Shown: positions 7,897 to 16,181, numbered from the stretch's first letter. The stretch: 64,000 bases of DNA from Coriobacteriaceae bacterium AM100-PB1-1D-6A (GCA_027660625.1 JAQDNC010000001.1:248001-312000); one strand, 5' to 3'. The notes: a model not told the origin generated them from the sequence alone. A program made the numbers and translations.

Positions 7897-9327
7897 ATGA
7901 CGAACAAAGAGCTGGCTCAAAAGCTGCTGGACCTTTTGGGCGGTAAAGACAACGTGCTGGCAAACGCGGCGTGCATGACGCGCCTGCGCGTGACCGTCAA
8001 AGATACGGGCAACGTCGACACGGAGGGTATTAAGGCACTCGATGGCGTAATGGGCCTGGTCGAGGACGACACGATGCAGATCGTGCTGGGTCCGGGCAAG
8101 GTGAATAAGGTGCTCGAGGAATTCTCCAAGCTCACCGGCCTTTCGAAAGGCGTTGCCGACGAGAGCGTGGTTGACGCTGCGGCCACAAACAAGGCCGCGC
8201 AGAAGGCCAAGTACGAGTCCAAGCCGGTTCAGGCCTTCCTCAAGAAGATTTCCAATGTCTTTGTTGCCCTGCTTCCCGGCATTATTGCGGCTGGCCTTAT
8301 CAACGGTATCTGCAACGTCATTAATGTCTCGACGGCCGGTGCGCTTGCAGGTGAGTGGTGGTATCAGGGCATTCGCTCCATGGGCTGGGCCCTCTTTGCC
8401 TATCTGCCCATTTTGGTGGGCTATAACGCGGCGCGCGAGTTTGGTGGCTCCGCTGCGTTGGGCGGTATTGCCGGCATGATGTGCATCGCTAACAGTGCTA
8501 TGCCTCTGCTCGCGCCTGGCGCCGCCGATCCCAGCACCGCTATTCTGCTGCCGCTCACCAATGCACAGTACAATCCCGCCGCGGGCGGCATGATCGCAGC
8601 TCTCATCGCAGGCGCATTTTTCGCCTGGATGGAGCGTCAGATTCGCAAGGTCATGCCCAACGCGCTCGATACGTTCCTGTCCCCGCTGCTGGTGCTCATC
8701 ATCGGCGCCTTTGCTTTGATGCTTGTCATCCAGCCGGTTGGCGCTTGGCTGACGACCGCGATCTTTAGCGTCCTCACCTTTATCTTTGAGAAGCTGGGCG
8801 TTCTGGGCGGCTATATCCTGTCGGCAGGCTTCTTGCCGCTGGTGTCCGTTGGCCTGCATCAGGCACTTACGCCGATCCACGCTATGCTCAACGATCCCGA
8901 CGGCGCTACCAAGGGCATCAACTACCTGCTGCCCATCCTTATGATGGCTGGCGGCGGCCAGGTCGGTGCCGGTCTGGCGCTGTACTTTAAGACCAAGAAC
9001 GCCAAGCTTAAGAAGTATGTCGCAGAGTCCATTCCCGTTGGCATCCTGGGCGTTGGCGAGCCTCTGATGTATGCCGTTACGCTGCCGCTTGTCCGCCCGT
9101 TTGTGACGGCCTGCCTGGGTGCCGGATTTGGCGGTGCGCTCGCGGCACTGCTTCACATCGGCACGGTTTCTCAGGGCGTTTCCGGTCTGTTTGGCCTGCT
9201 GATTGTCGTTCCCGGCCAGCAGCTCGGCTACGTTGCCGCTATGCTGCTTGCCTATGCCGCCGGCTTTGTCCTGACGTGGTTCTTCGGCGTCGACGAGCAG
9301 AAGATCAACGAGTTCTTTGGCGAGTAG
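7897..9327 (+). CDS. murP: PTS transporter subunit IIBC, probable MurNAc permease
   Basis: 476 residues: an EIIB domain (1-80) with the phosphorylatable cysteine C26 in NAACMTRLRV, a linker, then an EIIC domain with about ten membrane segments from residue 115. The conserved EIIC segment GVGEPLMYAV is present. No EIIA domain is fused, so phosphate must come from a separate IIA, as known for MurP. Start ATG 7897 is preceded by AAGGAGGAG. The position after murQ makes MurNAc (perhaps also MurNAc-GlcNAc) the likely substrate; this is inferred, since the IIBC family is broad. Confidence 0.87.
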   Translation: MTNKELAQKLLDLLGGKDNVLANAACMTRLRVTVKDTGNVDTEGIKALDGVMGLVEDDTMQIVLGPGKVNKVLEEFSKLTGLSKGVADESVVDAAATNKAAQKAKYESKPVQAFLKKISNVFVALLPGIIAAGLINGICNVINVSTAGALAGEWWYQGIRSMGWALFAYLPILVGYNAAREFGGSAALGGIAGMMCIANSAMPLLAPGAADPSTAILLPLTNAQYNPAAGGMIAALIAGAFFAWMERQIRKVMPNALDTFLSPLLVLIIGAFALMLVIQPVGAWLTTAIFSVLTFIFEKLGVLGGYILSAGFLPLVSVGLHQALTPIHAMLNDPDGATKGINYLLPILMMAGGGQVGAGLALYFKTKNAKLKKYVAESIPVGILGVGEPLMYAVTLPLVRPFVTACLGAGFGGALAALLHIGTVSQGVSGLFGLLIVVPGQQLGYVAAMLLAYAAGFVLTWFFGVDEQKINEFFGE

Positions 9328-9394
9328 CCTGATGCTGCGCGCTATGTCATTCGAGCGTCATGACGTGCCGCAGATCTCTTGATGCTATGGTTGT

Positions 9395-9428
9395 GCCGGC
9401 GGGGCTAACTGCTCCGCCGGCCTTTTTT
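9395..9428 (+). terminator. intrinsic terminator between murP and mupG
   Basis: GCCGGCGGGGC and GCTCCGCCGGC stem followed by six T. It ends right at the ribosome-binding site (AAAGGAGA, 9428-9435) of the next gene, so it may act as a partial or regulated stop inside the operon. Confidence 0.85.
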
Positions 9429-9444
9429 AAAGGAGAATCGAAGC

Positions 9445-10497
9445 GTGAGAACGGGTATTTCTGTCTATCTTTCCAGTCCCCTGCAGGATATCGAGCGGAC
9501 GATTGAACATGGCGCCGCGGCGGGTGCGCGCTATGCGTTTACCTCGCTGCATATTCCCGAGGATGGGGGAGCGGCATATGCCGATAAGGTTCGCCAGGTG
9601 CTGTCGCTGCTTTCCGCTCGCGGTATTGCGCTCATTGCCGATGTGGGGCCGCGCACGTGCGATTTGCTGGGTCTTGAACGCATGGAGGATTTGCGCGATC
9701 TGGGACTGGAATACCTGCGCCTGGATTACGGCTTTAGTGCCCAGCGGGTCGCGGAGCTGTCCGGTGTATTTCGCATTGTGGTCAATGCATCGACGGTGAG
9801 TCCTGATGAAATCGCATCGTGGCGAGAAGCCGGCGCCGACGTGACTCGTTTCGCCGCCTGTCACAATTTTTACCCCAAGCCTTATACCGGTTTAGCTCTT
9901 GAAGATGTTGCTCGGACGAATCTTCGTCTTGCGGCGCTCGGCTTTGAAATCATGGCTTTTGTGCCGGGCGATGCCAACGTTCGCGGTCCGGTATTCGAGG
10001 GATTGCCGACGGTTGAGGTGCAACGCGGTCGCGCGTCAAAGGTTGCCCTCAACATGCTTGAGCTCGCACATGGCGCCGATTGCGACATTGTTTTGGTCGG
10101 CGACCCCGATCTTTCCGAAGCGGGTTGGGCGCAGTTTGCCCAGATTTCCGCGGGGTATGTTGACATGCCGTGCCAGCTCGATCCCGGATACTCCTATTTG
10201 TTGGGTCAAGTTCATCACGATCGGCCTGACTCGAGCGCCCTTATTTTTAGGTCTCAGGAGTCGCGTACGTCGCTTAAGCCGGATTCCGTGCCGACGGATG
10301 CCGGTGCAGGTCTGCCGCGAAAGACGGGGTCGATCGCTGTGAGCAATAGCGGCTATGGGCGCTACGAAGGCGAGCTTGAGATTGCACGAGTCGACCTTCT
10401 CGGGGACGAGCGCATGAACGTTGTAGGCCATATTGCGCCCGAGGCGATGGAGTTGCTGCCGTTTGTTAAGCGAGGCTTTGGGGTGCGGTTCGTTTAG
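9445..10497 (+). CDS. mupG: MupG/DUF871-family TIM-barrel protein, probable 6-phospho-N-acetylmuramidase
   Basis: 350 residues of the former DUF871 family, whose characterised member MupG hydrolyses MurNAc-6P-GlcNAc, the product of PTS uptake of the wall disaccharide. Features seen: a TIM-barrel start GISVYLSSPLQD, FTSLHIPE, a middle strand with FAACHNFYPKPYTGL, and a C-terminal beta domain. The GTG at 9445 follows AAAGGAGA. With the regulator, murQ and murP it completes a path from peptidoglycan fragment uptake to GlcNAc-6-P. A terminator separates it from murP. The family call is firm; the exact substrate is inferred from context. Confidence 0.87.
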   Translation: MRTGISVYLSSPLQDIERTIEHGAAAGARYAFTSLHIPEDGGAAYADKVRQVLSLLSARGIALIADVGPRTCDLLGLERMEDLRDLGLEYLRLDYGFSAQRVAELSGVFRIVVNASTVSPDEIASWREAGADVTRFAACHNFYPKPYTGLALEDVARTNLRLAALGFEIMAFVPGDANVRGPVFEGLPTVEVQRGRASKVALNMLELAHGADCDIVLVGDPDLSEAGWAQFAQISAGYVDMPCQLDPGYSYLLGQVHHDRPDSSALIFRSQESRTSLKPDSVPTDAGAGLPRKTGSIAVSNSGYGRYEGELEIARVDLLGDERMNVVGHIAPEAMELLPFVKRGFGVRFV

Positions 10498-10589
10498 CGT
10501 GTGGCGCATGGACTACAATTGCCTCATTGCGCGAATGCACCACGTTTGTCGCGTGCTCGCATTGGCCGATCTATATTTGGAGGATTCTC

Positions 10590-10949
10590 ATGACCGTACT
10601 GTTTGTTGAATATCCCAAATGCTCGACGTGTAAAAAGGCCAAGGCCTGGTTGGACGAGCATGGGGTTGAGTACGTCGATCGCGATATTGTTACAGACAAT
10701 CCTTCGGCTGAGGAGCTTGCGACCTGGATTGCTCGTTCGGGGCTGCCGGTGCGACGCTTCTTTAATTCGTCGGGCATGAAGTATCGAGAGCTTGGCCTGA
10801 AGGCGCGCCTGGACGCGGGGATGACGGATCAGGAATGCTATGAGCTGTTGGCGACCGACGGCATGCTGGTTAAGCGTCCGCTGCTGGTGGGAGATGACTT
10901 TGCGATTCCTGGCTTTAGGGAAGCGGCCTGGGCCGAGGCGCTGCTGTAG
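10590..10949 (+). CDS. ArsC/Spx-family thioredoxin-fold protein (YffB type)
   Basis: 119 residues with the ArsC-family fold. CSTCKKA near residue 11 is the two-cysteine site, and KRPLLVGDDF is the conserved late motif (RP loop). Members include arsenate reductases, Spx and uncharacterised YffB-like reductases; nothing nearby suggests arsenic metabolism, so general redox function is the safer reading. The ATG at 10590 is preceded by TTTGGAGG. The gene stands alone between mupG and a convergent gene. Confidence 0.88.
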   Translation: MTVLFVEYPKCSTCKKAKAWLDEHGVEYVDRDIVTDNPSAEELATWIARSGLPVRRFFNSSGMKYRELGLKARLDAGMTDQECYELLATDGMLVKRPLLVGDDFAIPGFREAAWAEALL

Positions 10950-10955
10950 CAACTG

Positions 10956-11003
10956 CGGAAAGTGCATCCCGTTCTGAGTGCAGATTCCGGGATGCGCTTT
11001 CCG
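10956..11003. terminator. bidirectional hairpin between convergent genes
   Basis: CGGAAAGTGCATCCCG and CGGGATGCGCTTTCCG pair with one mismatch, between the stops of the ArsC-like gene and the minus-strand ORF. There is no long T-run, so efficiency is uncertain. The layout resembles the other palindromic intergenic elements, but I see only one copy. Confidence 0.5.
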
Positions 11004-11021
11004 TCGGCGGGTTCGCTCCGG

Positions 11022-11432
11022 TCAGTCCTCGAACTGTGCCCACTTATGCGGGTCGTAGATCTTTACCTGTTTGTTGGGCTTGCCGCTCCAGTACTCTTCG
11101 TCCATAAAGGGCAGATATGCCTGAATGCCGGGGCAGATGAACGGGATTCGCTGTGCTTGCAAACGGTCGCGTTGGCGTTGCTCCAAATGGGTCTCCGAAA
11201 TCACGACGGGAATACCGGATAGCTCCACGAGGCTTGCCTGAACTCGCTTGAGGTCGGGTAGCGCCGCGTGCCATGCCATTCGCATCATCAAAAATGAGGC
11301 GCCGCGATACGTTGCCTGCATGACTGTGATGGCGGGTCGTAGCGTGGGATGAATTTTGTGCCGATCTGGCCAAGGGATAGCAGTTATCTCGAGGCCGAGG
11401 GTCTCCCATAGGTAATCAAGCTCATCATCCAT
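11022..11432 (-). CDS. hypothetical protein resembling the N-terminal half of MarR-type regulators
   Basis: 136 residues from the ATG whose codon ends at 11432, with GAGG five bases upstream. The stretch RDRLQAQRIPFICPGIQAYLPFM closely resembles a conserved segment of a group of Firmicute/Actinobacterial proteins that join an uncharacterised alpha/beta domain to a MarR-like winged helix. The wHTH expected after this segment is absent and the protein stops about 30 residues later. It may be a truncated remnant or a short family member. The frame stays open upstream to 11606, but that part does not look coded. Confidence 0.6.
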   Translation of the reverse strand: MDDELDYLWETLGLEITAIPWPDRHKIHPTLRPAITVMQATYRGASFLMMRMAWHAALPDLKRVQASLVELSGIPVVISETHLEQRQRDRLQAQRIPFICPGIQAYLPFMDEEYWSGKPNKQVKIYDPHKWAQFED

Positions 11433-11624
11433 GTCGCCTCGATATCCGCGCGATAATTGGTGTCCTGATTGTGTCACTATTGACGGCGACCAGGATGCAA
11501 CAATCTGCCAACGGTGGCTATGGTGCGCTTGCGGTATTTTAACCCCTTGCATGCGGTTTGGCTTCACAGGTCCTTCATGGGTCGGGGCAAATTGGCCGAT
11601 TTTCAAAAAAGTTAAAAATGGGGC

Positions 11625-11653
11625 TTGCGCCGCCGTAGAACTTCCCGTATATT
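11625..11653 (+). promoter_or_regulatory. promoter of the tRNA pair
   Basis: TTGCGC (11625-11630), a 17-bp spacer and TATATT (11648-11653), giving transcription start about 35-40 bp before tRNA-Gln. Confidence 0.6.
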
Positions 11654-11697
11654 TCTTTCTTGCGCAAAGGCACAGCCGAGCGCAGCGATGCAGTCAT

Positions 11698-11771
11698 TGG
11701 GATGTCGTCTAATGGCAGGACAGCGGATTCTGGTTCCGTCAATGGGGGTTCGACTCCCTCCATCCCAGCCA
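11698..11771 (+). tRNA. tRNA-Gln (anticodon CTG)
   Basis: The acceptor stem TGGGATG/CATCCCA, a D-arm, the anticodon loop TTCTGGT, a T-arm with GGTTCGACTCC, and an encoded CCA are all readable. Confidence 0.95.
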
Positions 11772-11788
11772 TTGCATTTGCTACATAT

Positions 11789-11865
11789 GGCCCGTTCGTC
11801 TAGCGGTTTAGGACGCCGCCCTCTCAAGGCGGAGATCACCAGTTCGAATCTGGTACGGGCTACCA
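11789..11865 (+). tRNA. tRNA-Glu (anticodon CTC)
   Basis: Acceptor GGCCCGT/ACGGGCT, anticodon stem GCCGC/GCGG-type with CTC in the loop, T-loop GTTCGAATC and an encoded CCA. It follows tRNA-Gln by 17 bp and is probably cotranscribed with it. Confidence 0.95.
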
Positions 11866-11874
11866 CAAAATGAA

Positions 11875-11905
11875 CGCCCGGGCCTCGCAAGAGACCCGGG
11901 TTTTG
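11875..11905 (+). terminator. intrinsic terminator of the tRNA operon
   Basis: CCCGGGCCTC and GAGACCCGGG stem with a GCAA loop, then TTTTGT. Confidence 0.8.
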
Positions 11906-11960
11906 TGTATTCACCACACACGCGGCATTTGTCGCGTTTCGTCCGGTTTGAGGAGTAGCC

Positions 11961-12878
11961 ATGGATCTGCCCATCAGCTTGCAAGACATCACGTATGCCG
12001 AGAACTATCTGGCGCAGGGCGACCTGGCCACGGCGACGCCGCTGTTGGAGCGTCTGGTGGAGCTCGCCGAGGAGTATATCGACGCTGAGTGCAAGACGGA
12101 GGAGAAGCGCCAATACTTTAGCTTCGATAGCAAGTTTGAGCGCTTGGCCTATCGCCGCGTGGAGAAGGATCCGCGCGAGCTCGTGCAGGTCGAGGTGCCG
12201 TTTGACCGCCTGTACTCTGACATGGCGTTTGCCTACATTCGCCAGCAGGATTATGTGAGCGCTCGTAATGCCCTGATGCAGGCTGTGCGTTGGGACCCCA
12301 TGAACTGCAACTATCGCTTGGACTTGGCCGAGCTGTTCCGCGCACTCGAGGACAAACAGGAATGGGCATCGCTCTCGTTCTCGGTGCTGGAGCGTGCGAG
12401 CGACGGCAAGTGCGCCGCCCGCGCCTATTCCAACCTGGGCCAGTACTTCTTGGAGCCCGAGACCGAGAATGTCTCGGCCGCCGTGGGTTGCGCGCGTCTA
12501 GCACTGCGCTTAGCGCCCAACGATGCACACACGACGCGCCTGCTCAACAAGATTCATACCACCTATCCGGATGCCGCCGAGGAGAGCGACGAGCACGTGA
12601 TGGGTGAACTGGCCCTGCAAGGCGTGCCGACCTCGCCTTCGGCCGAGATTGCCATTTGCCTGATTATGTGTGCGACCGACGCTGCGAGCGACGGTGATAA
12701 GCAGGAGGCTACGCGCCTGACGGTCCGTGCCCGCGATCTGGTGGGCGAGGAGGCATGCGCGGCGATCATTAAGCTGGTGCGCGAGAGCGATGCCGAGCTC
12801 AACGCCGAGCGCAAGGCAAAGCGCGACGCCGCGGGCTCAAACGCCGATGGAGCCAAGGAGGCCGGCGATGCCCAGTAA
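11961..12878 (+). CDS. tetratricopeptide-repeat protein
   Basis: 305 residues, almost entirely helical. TPR-like units are visible (for example LAQGDLATATPLLERLVELA and AFAYIRQQDYVSARNALMQAVRWDP), and the tail is charged and Ala-rich. There is no signal peptide or membrane segment, so it is probably a cytoplasmic scaffold. The ATG at 11961 follows GAGGAG. The stop overlaps the smpB start by 11 bp, and the smpB ribosome-binding site lies inside this gene, so translation is coupled. A tie to ribosome rescue is only suggested by this coupling. Confidence 0.85.
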   Translation: MDLPISLQDITYAENYLAQGDLATATPLLERLVELAEEYIDAECKTEEKRQYFSFDSKFERLAYRRVEKDPRELVQVEVPFDRLYSDMAFAYIRQQDYVSARNALMQAVRWDPMNCNYRLDLAELFRALEDKQEWASLSFSVLERASDGKCAARAYSNLGQYFLEPETENVSAAVGCARLALRLAPNDAHTTRLLNKIHTTYPDAAEESDEHVMGELALQGVPTSPSAEIAICLIMCATDAASDGDKQEATRLTVRARDLVGEEACAAIIKLVRESDAELNAERKAKRDAAGSNADGAKEAGDAQ

Positions 12879-13338
12879 GCGCGAGCGCAAGCTCATCTCC
12901 AAGAATCGCTCGGCACACCACGAGTACTTTATCGATGAGACGTTTGAGTGCGGCATTGAGCTGAGTGGCACCGAGGTCAAGTCGATTCGCGAGCGCGCGT
13001 GCCAGATCACCGACACCTTTGCACTGATTCGTGGCGGCGAGTGCTGGCTCGTGGGCCTGCATATTCACCCTTATAGCCATGGTGGCGTGTGGAACCGCGA
13101 CCCTGATCGCCGCCGTCGTCTGCTGCTGCACCGCAAGGAGATTGACTTTCTCGACGGCAAACTTCGCAACCGTGGTTATGCGCTGGTACCGTTGGAGCTC
13201 TACTTTAATACCGACGGCCGCGTCAAGCTGCTGCTGGGCCTAGGCCGCGGCAAGAAGCTTTACGACAAGCGCGAGGACATGGCCAAACGCGACGTTCAGC
13301 GCGAAATCGATCGCGCGCTAAAGGAGCGCAACCGCTAG
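12868..13338 (+). CDS. smpB: SsrA (tmRNA)-binding protein
   Basis: Binds tmRNA and delivers it to stalled ribosomes for trans-translation. 156 residues. Typical signatures are the N-terminal ISKNRSAHHEYFI, GIELSGTEVKSIR, the RRRRLLLHRKEI stretch, and a basic C-terminal tail KKLYDKREDMAKRD. The ATG at 12868 is preceded by AAGGAGG at 12854-12860. I looked for ssrA (the tmRNA gene) downstream and did not recognise it; family C repeat and then a flavoreductase follow. Confidence 0.97.
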   Translation: MPSKRERKLISKNRSAHHEYFIDETFECGIELSGTEVKSIRERACQITDTFALIRGGECWLVGLHIHPYSHGGVWNRDPDRRRRLLLHRKEIDFLDGKLRNRGYALVPLELYFNTDGRVKLLLGLGRGKKLYDKREDMAKRDVQREIDRALKERNR

Positions 13339-13350
13339 GCGCTCTGTATA

Positions 13351-13417
13351 AGTTGCGGTGGAATACGGACTGTTTTGCCTGTTTGAGGGGCCATTCAGCC
13401 CCTATTTCACCGCAACT
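13351..13417. repeat. family C inverted repeat, copy C1
   Basis: AGTTGCGGTGGAATACGGACTGTTTT and CCCTATTTCACCGCAACT form the ends. The right arm lacks the AAACAGTC part found in copies C2 (46380) and C3 (57502). It lies 12 bp after the smpB stop. Confidence 0.75.
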
Positions 13418-13544
13418 GCGGGTGTCTCATCTTGCTAACTGTTTTGACACATATGTCTCAAAGGCGGCGTCCGTTATGGGCGCCGCCTTTTTTGTGGGTA
13501 CATACATCCATAAGGTACCAACCCGGGTTAGGGGAGTGATCGTT

Positions 13545-14048
13545 ATGGACAAAACTGCGTTCTTTACGATGCCGAGCGGCCTGTATGTGGTGAGTGCTGC
13601 GGCCGACGGGCTGCGTGCCGGCTGCGTCATCAACACCGCGGTGCAGGTGACGTCCATGCCGCCGCGCATTTCGGTTGCCGTGAACAAGGAAAATGTCACG
13701 TCTGGTGTTATCTCGTCTGCCAAGGCCTTTGCGCTGACCGTGATCGATCAGACGGCCGATATGCTCTACATTGGCAACTTTGGATTCCGTACCAGCAGCG
13801 ACTATGACAAATTTGCCAAGTACGAGACCCGCGAGACTGCCCTTGGCATGCCCTATGTGCCCGAGCATGCGGCGGCCTTGTTTAGCTGCCGTTTGATCGA
13901 CACTGTTGACGTGGGCACACATCTGCTCTTTATTGGCGAGGTCGAAGATGCCGAGCGTCTGAGCGGCGAGACTCCGTTGACCTATGACTACTACCACAAG
14001 GTGCTGAAGGGCAAGACGCCGCCCAAGGCGTCTTCGTACCAAGGGTAG
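13545..14048 (+). CDS. flavin reductase-like FMN-binding protein
   Basis: 167 residues with the flavin reductase-like fold: MPSGLYVVSAAADGLRAGCVINTAVQ at the start, PPRISVAVNKENVT, then the dimerisation part with HLLFIGEVEDAE. This domain is found in high-molecular-weight rubredoxins of anaerobes, fused to a rubredoxin. Here the rubredoxin is a separate gene 88 bp downstream, so the two probably form an electron pair that reduces oxygen or peroxide by way of partner proteins. The ATG at 13545 follows AGGGGAGTG; the open frame upstream to 13353 covers repeat C1 and is not coding. Confidence 0.88.
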   Translation: MDKTAFFTMPSGLYVVSAAADGLRAGCVINTAVQVTSMPPRISVAVNKENVTSGVISSAKAFALTVIDQTADMLYIGNFGFRTSSDYDKFAKYETRETALGMPYVPEHAAALFSCRLIDTVDVGTHLLFIGEVEDAERLSGETPLTYDYYHKVLKGKTPPKASSYQG

Positions 14049-14065
14049 AAATGCTGTAAAACTAC

Positions 14066-14093
14066 TTGCATAATATTATTGAGAATATATACT
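14066..14093 (+). promoter_or_regulatory. promoter of the rubredoxin gene
   Basis: TTGCAT (14066-14071), a 16-bp spacer and TATACT (14088-14093) in a strikingly AT-rich stretch. The sequence around it (TAATATTATT, AATATATACTAATA) has loose dyad symmetry of the kind seen at Fur/PerR sites; no clear match to a named box. Confidence 0.5.
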
Positions 14094-14136
14094 AATAAGC
14101 AAGTGCACCAGCAGTCACGTTCGAGAGGAGAACATC

Positions 14137-14280
14137 ATGGCTGAGGAGAAGAAGACGTATAAGTTCGTTTGCGTCGTTTGTGGTTACGAGGTTGAGGTCG
14201 ATACGCCCGAGCTGCCCGAGGATTACGTGTGCCCGGTGTGCGGCGTCGGCCCCGATCAGTTTGAGCTCGTCGAGGAGTAA
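14137..14280 (+). CDS. rubredoxin-like protein
   Basis: 47-residue electron carrier with two iron-binding knuckles, CVVCGYE and [12 protein letters not shown], the usual rubredoxin pair. The ATG at 14137 is preceded by GAGAGGAG. It lies behind the flavoreductase gene, has its own AT-rich promoter, and ends before a strong terminator. The order matches the two halves of high-molecular-weight rubredoxin, here split into two proteins. It is slightly shorter than the common 52-54 residues, and the first knuckle lacks the usual proline (CP). Confidence 0.9.
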   Translation: MAEEKKTYKFVCVVCGYEVEVDTPELPEDYVCPVCGVGPDQFELVEE

Positions 14281-14319
14281 CTCGCAGACACACGGCGAAA
14301 GCCGAACATAGCTCTGTCC

Positions 14320-14357
14320 AAGGGTCCCGGTCGGATATTCCGGCCGGGACCCTTTCC
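14320..14357 (+). terminator. intrinsic terminator of the rubredoxin gene
   Basis: AGGGTCCCGG and CCGGGACCCT stem with a short T-tract. A half copy of repeat family B begins directly in the T-tract. Confidence 0.85.
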
Positions 14358-14375
14358 TCCGTCCCCAAGGGATCA
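14353..14375. repeat. family B half element
   Basis: TTTCCTCCGTCCCCAAGGGATCA equals the right arm of the full copy at 50539-50621. The left arm is missing. Confidence 0.65.
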
Positions 14376-14424
14376 CGGCTGCTGTTAGCCGATCCTGTCT
14401 GTCGTGAGTCCGGCCGACCTTTTG

Positions 14425-14559
14425 TCTCAATCTGTAACATCTAACGGCTCAAAACGGGTCTACGTGTTACAGATTGAGACAAACGGAGCTATCCCTCGGA
14501 ACGATCTCGATCTGTAACATCTAGACATCAAAAGCGTGTCTAGATGTTACAGATCGAGA
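14425..14559. repeat. family A array 1 (two inverted pairs)
   Basis: Units at 14425-14479 and 14505-14559. Each is a 15-bp arm (TCTCRATCTGTAACA), a 25-bp spacer and the reverse-complement arm. The linker between units is also 25 bp. In unit 2 the spacer ends TCTAGACA/TGTCTAGA extend the stem. The array lies between the rubredoxin terminator and the 3' end of mntH. Confidence 0.9.
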
Positions 14560-14587
14560 CGTTTGCCTGGGTAGGTGCCCCGTCCCA

Positions 14588-15844
14588 TTACATCCCTGTC
14601 AACAACACGACATCGAGAATCGTCACGATGGCACCGATCCCTACGAGCAGCGTGTTGAGCGGGCGCGAGTTGGCGTATTTGCCCATGACGCGGCGTGAGC
14701 TGGTGAGCCGTATGAGCACAAAGACCGTAATTGGCAGCTGAAGCGACAGCAGTGCCTGACTCCAGATGAGACCTTCAAAGGGATTTTTGACGACCAGGCA
14801 GGCAACAACTGCGCCGGCAAAGCAGAGTGCCACGCCAACCGATGAGTGTCGGTCATGGATGTCGTATTCCTCGTCGAACATGCCCGCGGTGATGGTGCCC
14901 GCCGCCATGCCCGCCGTCACACTACTCGAGAGGCCCGCAAACAGCAGCGCTACCGCAAAGATGGTCGAGCTCGCCGAGCCCAAGATGGGGGAGAGCGTGG
15001 CCGCCGCGACGGCGAGGTCGTCTACGAAAATGCCGTGCGCAAAGAAGGTCGTTGCGGCCAGGATGACCATGGCCGAGTTGATTGCCCAGCCCACGCCCAT
15101 CGAAAAGAGCGTGTCGAAGAGCTCGTAGCGCAGACGTTCTTCGATAACTTGCTCGCCTTGGCCTTCAAAGTGCATGGATTGGATGACCTCGGAGTGCAGG
15201 AAGAGGTTGTGGGGCATAACGACCGCGCCTAGGACACTTACGATAATCGCGGCCGAGCCGGTGGGCATACTGGGTGTGATCCAGCTTGTGGCGGCTTGCG
15301 GCCAGTTGACCTTGACCAGCAGAAGCTCGGCTAAAAACGAAAGTCCCACCACACCCACGAAGGCGATGATCCAGCGTTCGGCGCGTTTGTAGGAGCTTGT
15401 CATGAGCATGGCAATCGATGCCGCCGCCACGATGATGCAGCCGGCGCGTACGGGCAGGCCAAAGAGCATTTGAAGCGCGATCGCACCGCCCAGGACTTCG
15501 GCCATGGCGGTGGCGACCGTGGCTAGATACGCGCTGCCGAGTATCGCACGCCCGACGAGGCGGGGCAGGTGGCGCGTCGTGGCCTCGGCAAGACACATGC
15601 CCGTGGCGATGCCCAAGTGCGCCGCGTTGTGCTGCAGCACGATGAGCATAATCGTGGACAGCGTGACGATCCACAGCAGCGCGTAGCCAAACTGCGAGCC
15701 GGCGGCCATATTGGAGGCCCAATTGCCCGGGTCGATAAAGCCGACGGTCACGAGCAGTCCGGGGCCGATATGCCGTGCGATGTCGAGTCCGCCGTGGCCA
15801 CCGGTGCGTCGGGAGCCAAAGTGATGTTTGAGATGGTTGAGCAT
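14588..15844 (-). CDS. mntH: Nramp-family divalent metal (Mn/Fe) transporter
   Basis: Proton-coupled importer of Mn2+/Fe2+ in the cytoplasmic membrane. 418 residues with about eleven membrane helices. The metal-binding motifs are DPGN at 38-41 in helix 1 and VVMPHNLFLHS in helix 6. The ATG whose codon ends at 15844 is preceded on the minus strand by CAGGAG; the frame is open a further 12 codons upstream without a site. It is transcribed away from gltB, with family A arrays beyond both ends. No MntR or Fur box was recognised upstream. Confidence 0.93.
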   Translation of the reverse strand: MLNHLKHHFGSRRTGGHGGLDIARHIGPGLLVTVGFIDPGNWASNMAAGSQFGYALLWIVTLSTIMLIVLQHNAAHLGIATGMCLAEATTRHLPRLVGRAILGSAYLATVATAMAEVLGGAIALQMLFGLPVRAGCIIVAAASIAMLMTSSYKRAERWIIAFVGVVGLSFLAELLLVKVNWPQAATSWITPSMPTGSAAIIVSVLGAVVMPHNLFLHSEVIQSMHFEGQGEQVIEERLRYELFDTLFSMGVGWAINSAMVILAATTFFAHGIFVDDLAVAAATLSPILGSASSTIFAVALLFAGLSSSVTAGMAAGTITAGMFDEEYDIHDRHSSVGVALCFAGAVVACLVVKNPFEGLIWSQALLSLQLPITVFVLIRLTSSRRVMGKYANSRPLNTLLVGIGAIVTILDVVLLTGM

Positions 15845-15966
15845 GGTGCGCTCCTGCGTGCCGTTTGTTTGACTCCGCAAAGGATACCCGTTTTAGGCCA
15901 AACAGTTAACCAAGACTAACAAAATAGCTGTATTTGAATAGGATGAGGAAGGGGGCTGCCGAAATG

Positions 15967-16181
15967 TCTTGATCTGTAACAACTAGGGATGGAAATTGGA
16001 CCTAGCTGTTACAGATCAAGACAGGAAGAAATGGTTCTATGGAAAATCTCGATCTGTAACAGCTGACCGCCAAAACCGGCCCTTCGTGTTACAGATTGAG
16101 ACATTCGGAGCCGTCTCTCGAAAACATCTCAATCTGTAACAGTTAGGCGTCGAAATTGGGTCTTCCTGTTACAGATTGAGA
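15967..16181. repeat. family A array 2 (three inverted pairs)
   Basis: Units start at 15967, 16047 and 16127, an exact 80-bp period; each has 15-bp arms and a 25-bp spacer, and both linkers are 25 bp. Arms vary at one or two positions (TCTTGATC, TCTCGATC, TCTCAATC). Confidence 0.9.

Noticed and set aside
13339-13544. tmRNA gene near smpB
   Set aside because: No tRNA-like ends or tag-peptide region could be read; the stretch is a family C repeat plus promoter region.
15967-16181. Family A arrays as CRISPR
   Set aside because: Repeats are only 15 bp, alternate in orientation, and every second spacer is part of a weak palindrome. No cas gene is in the window.
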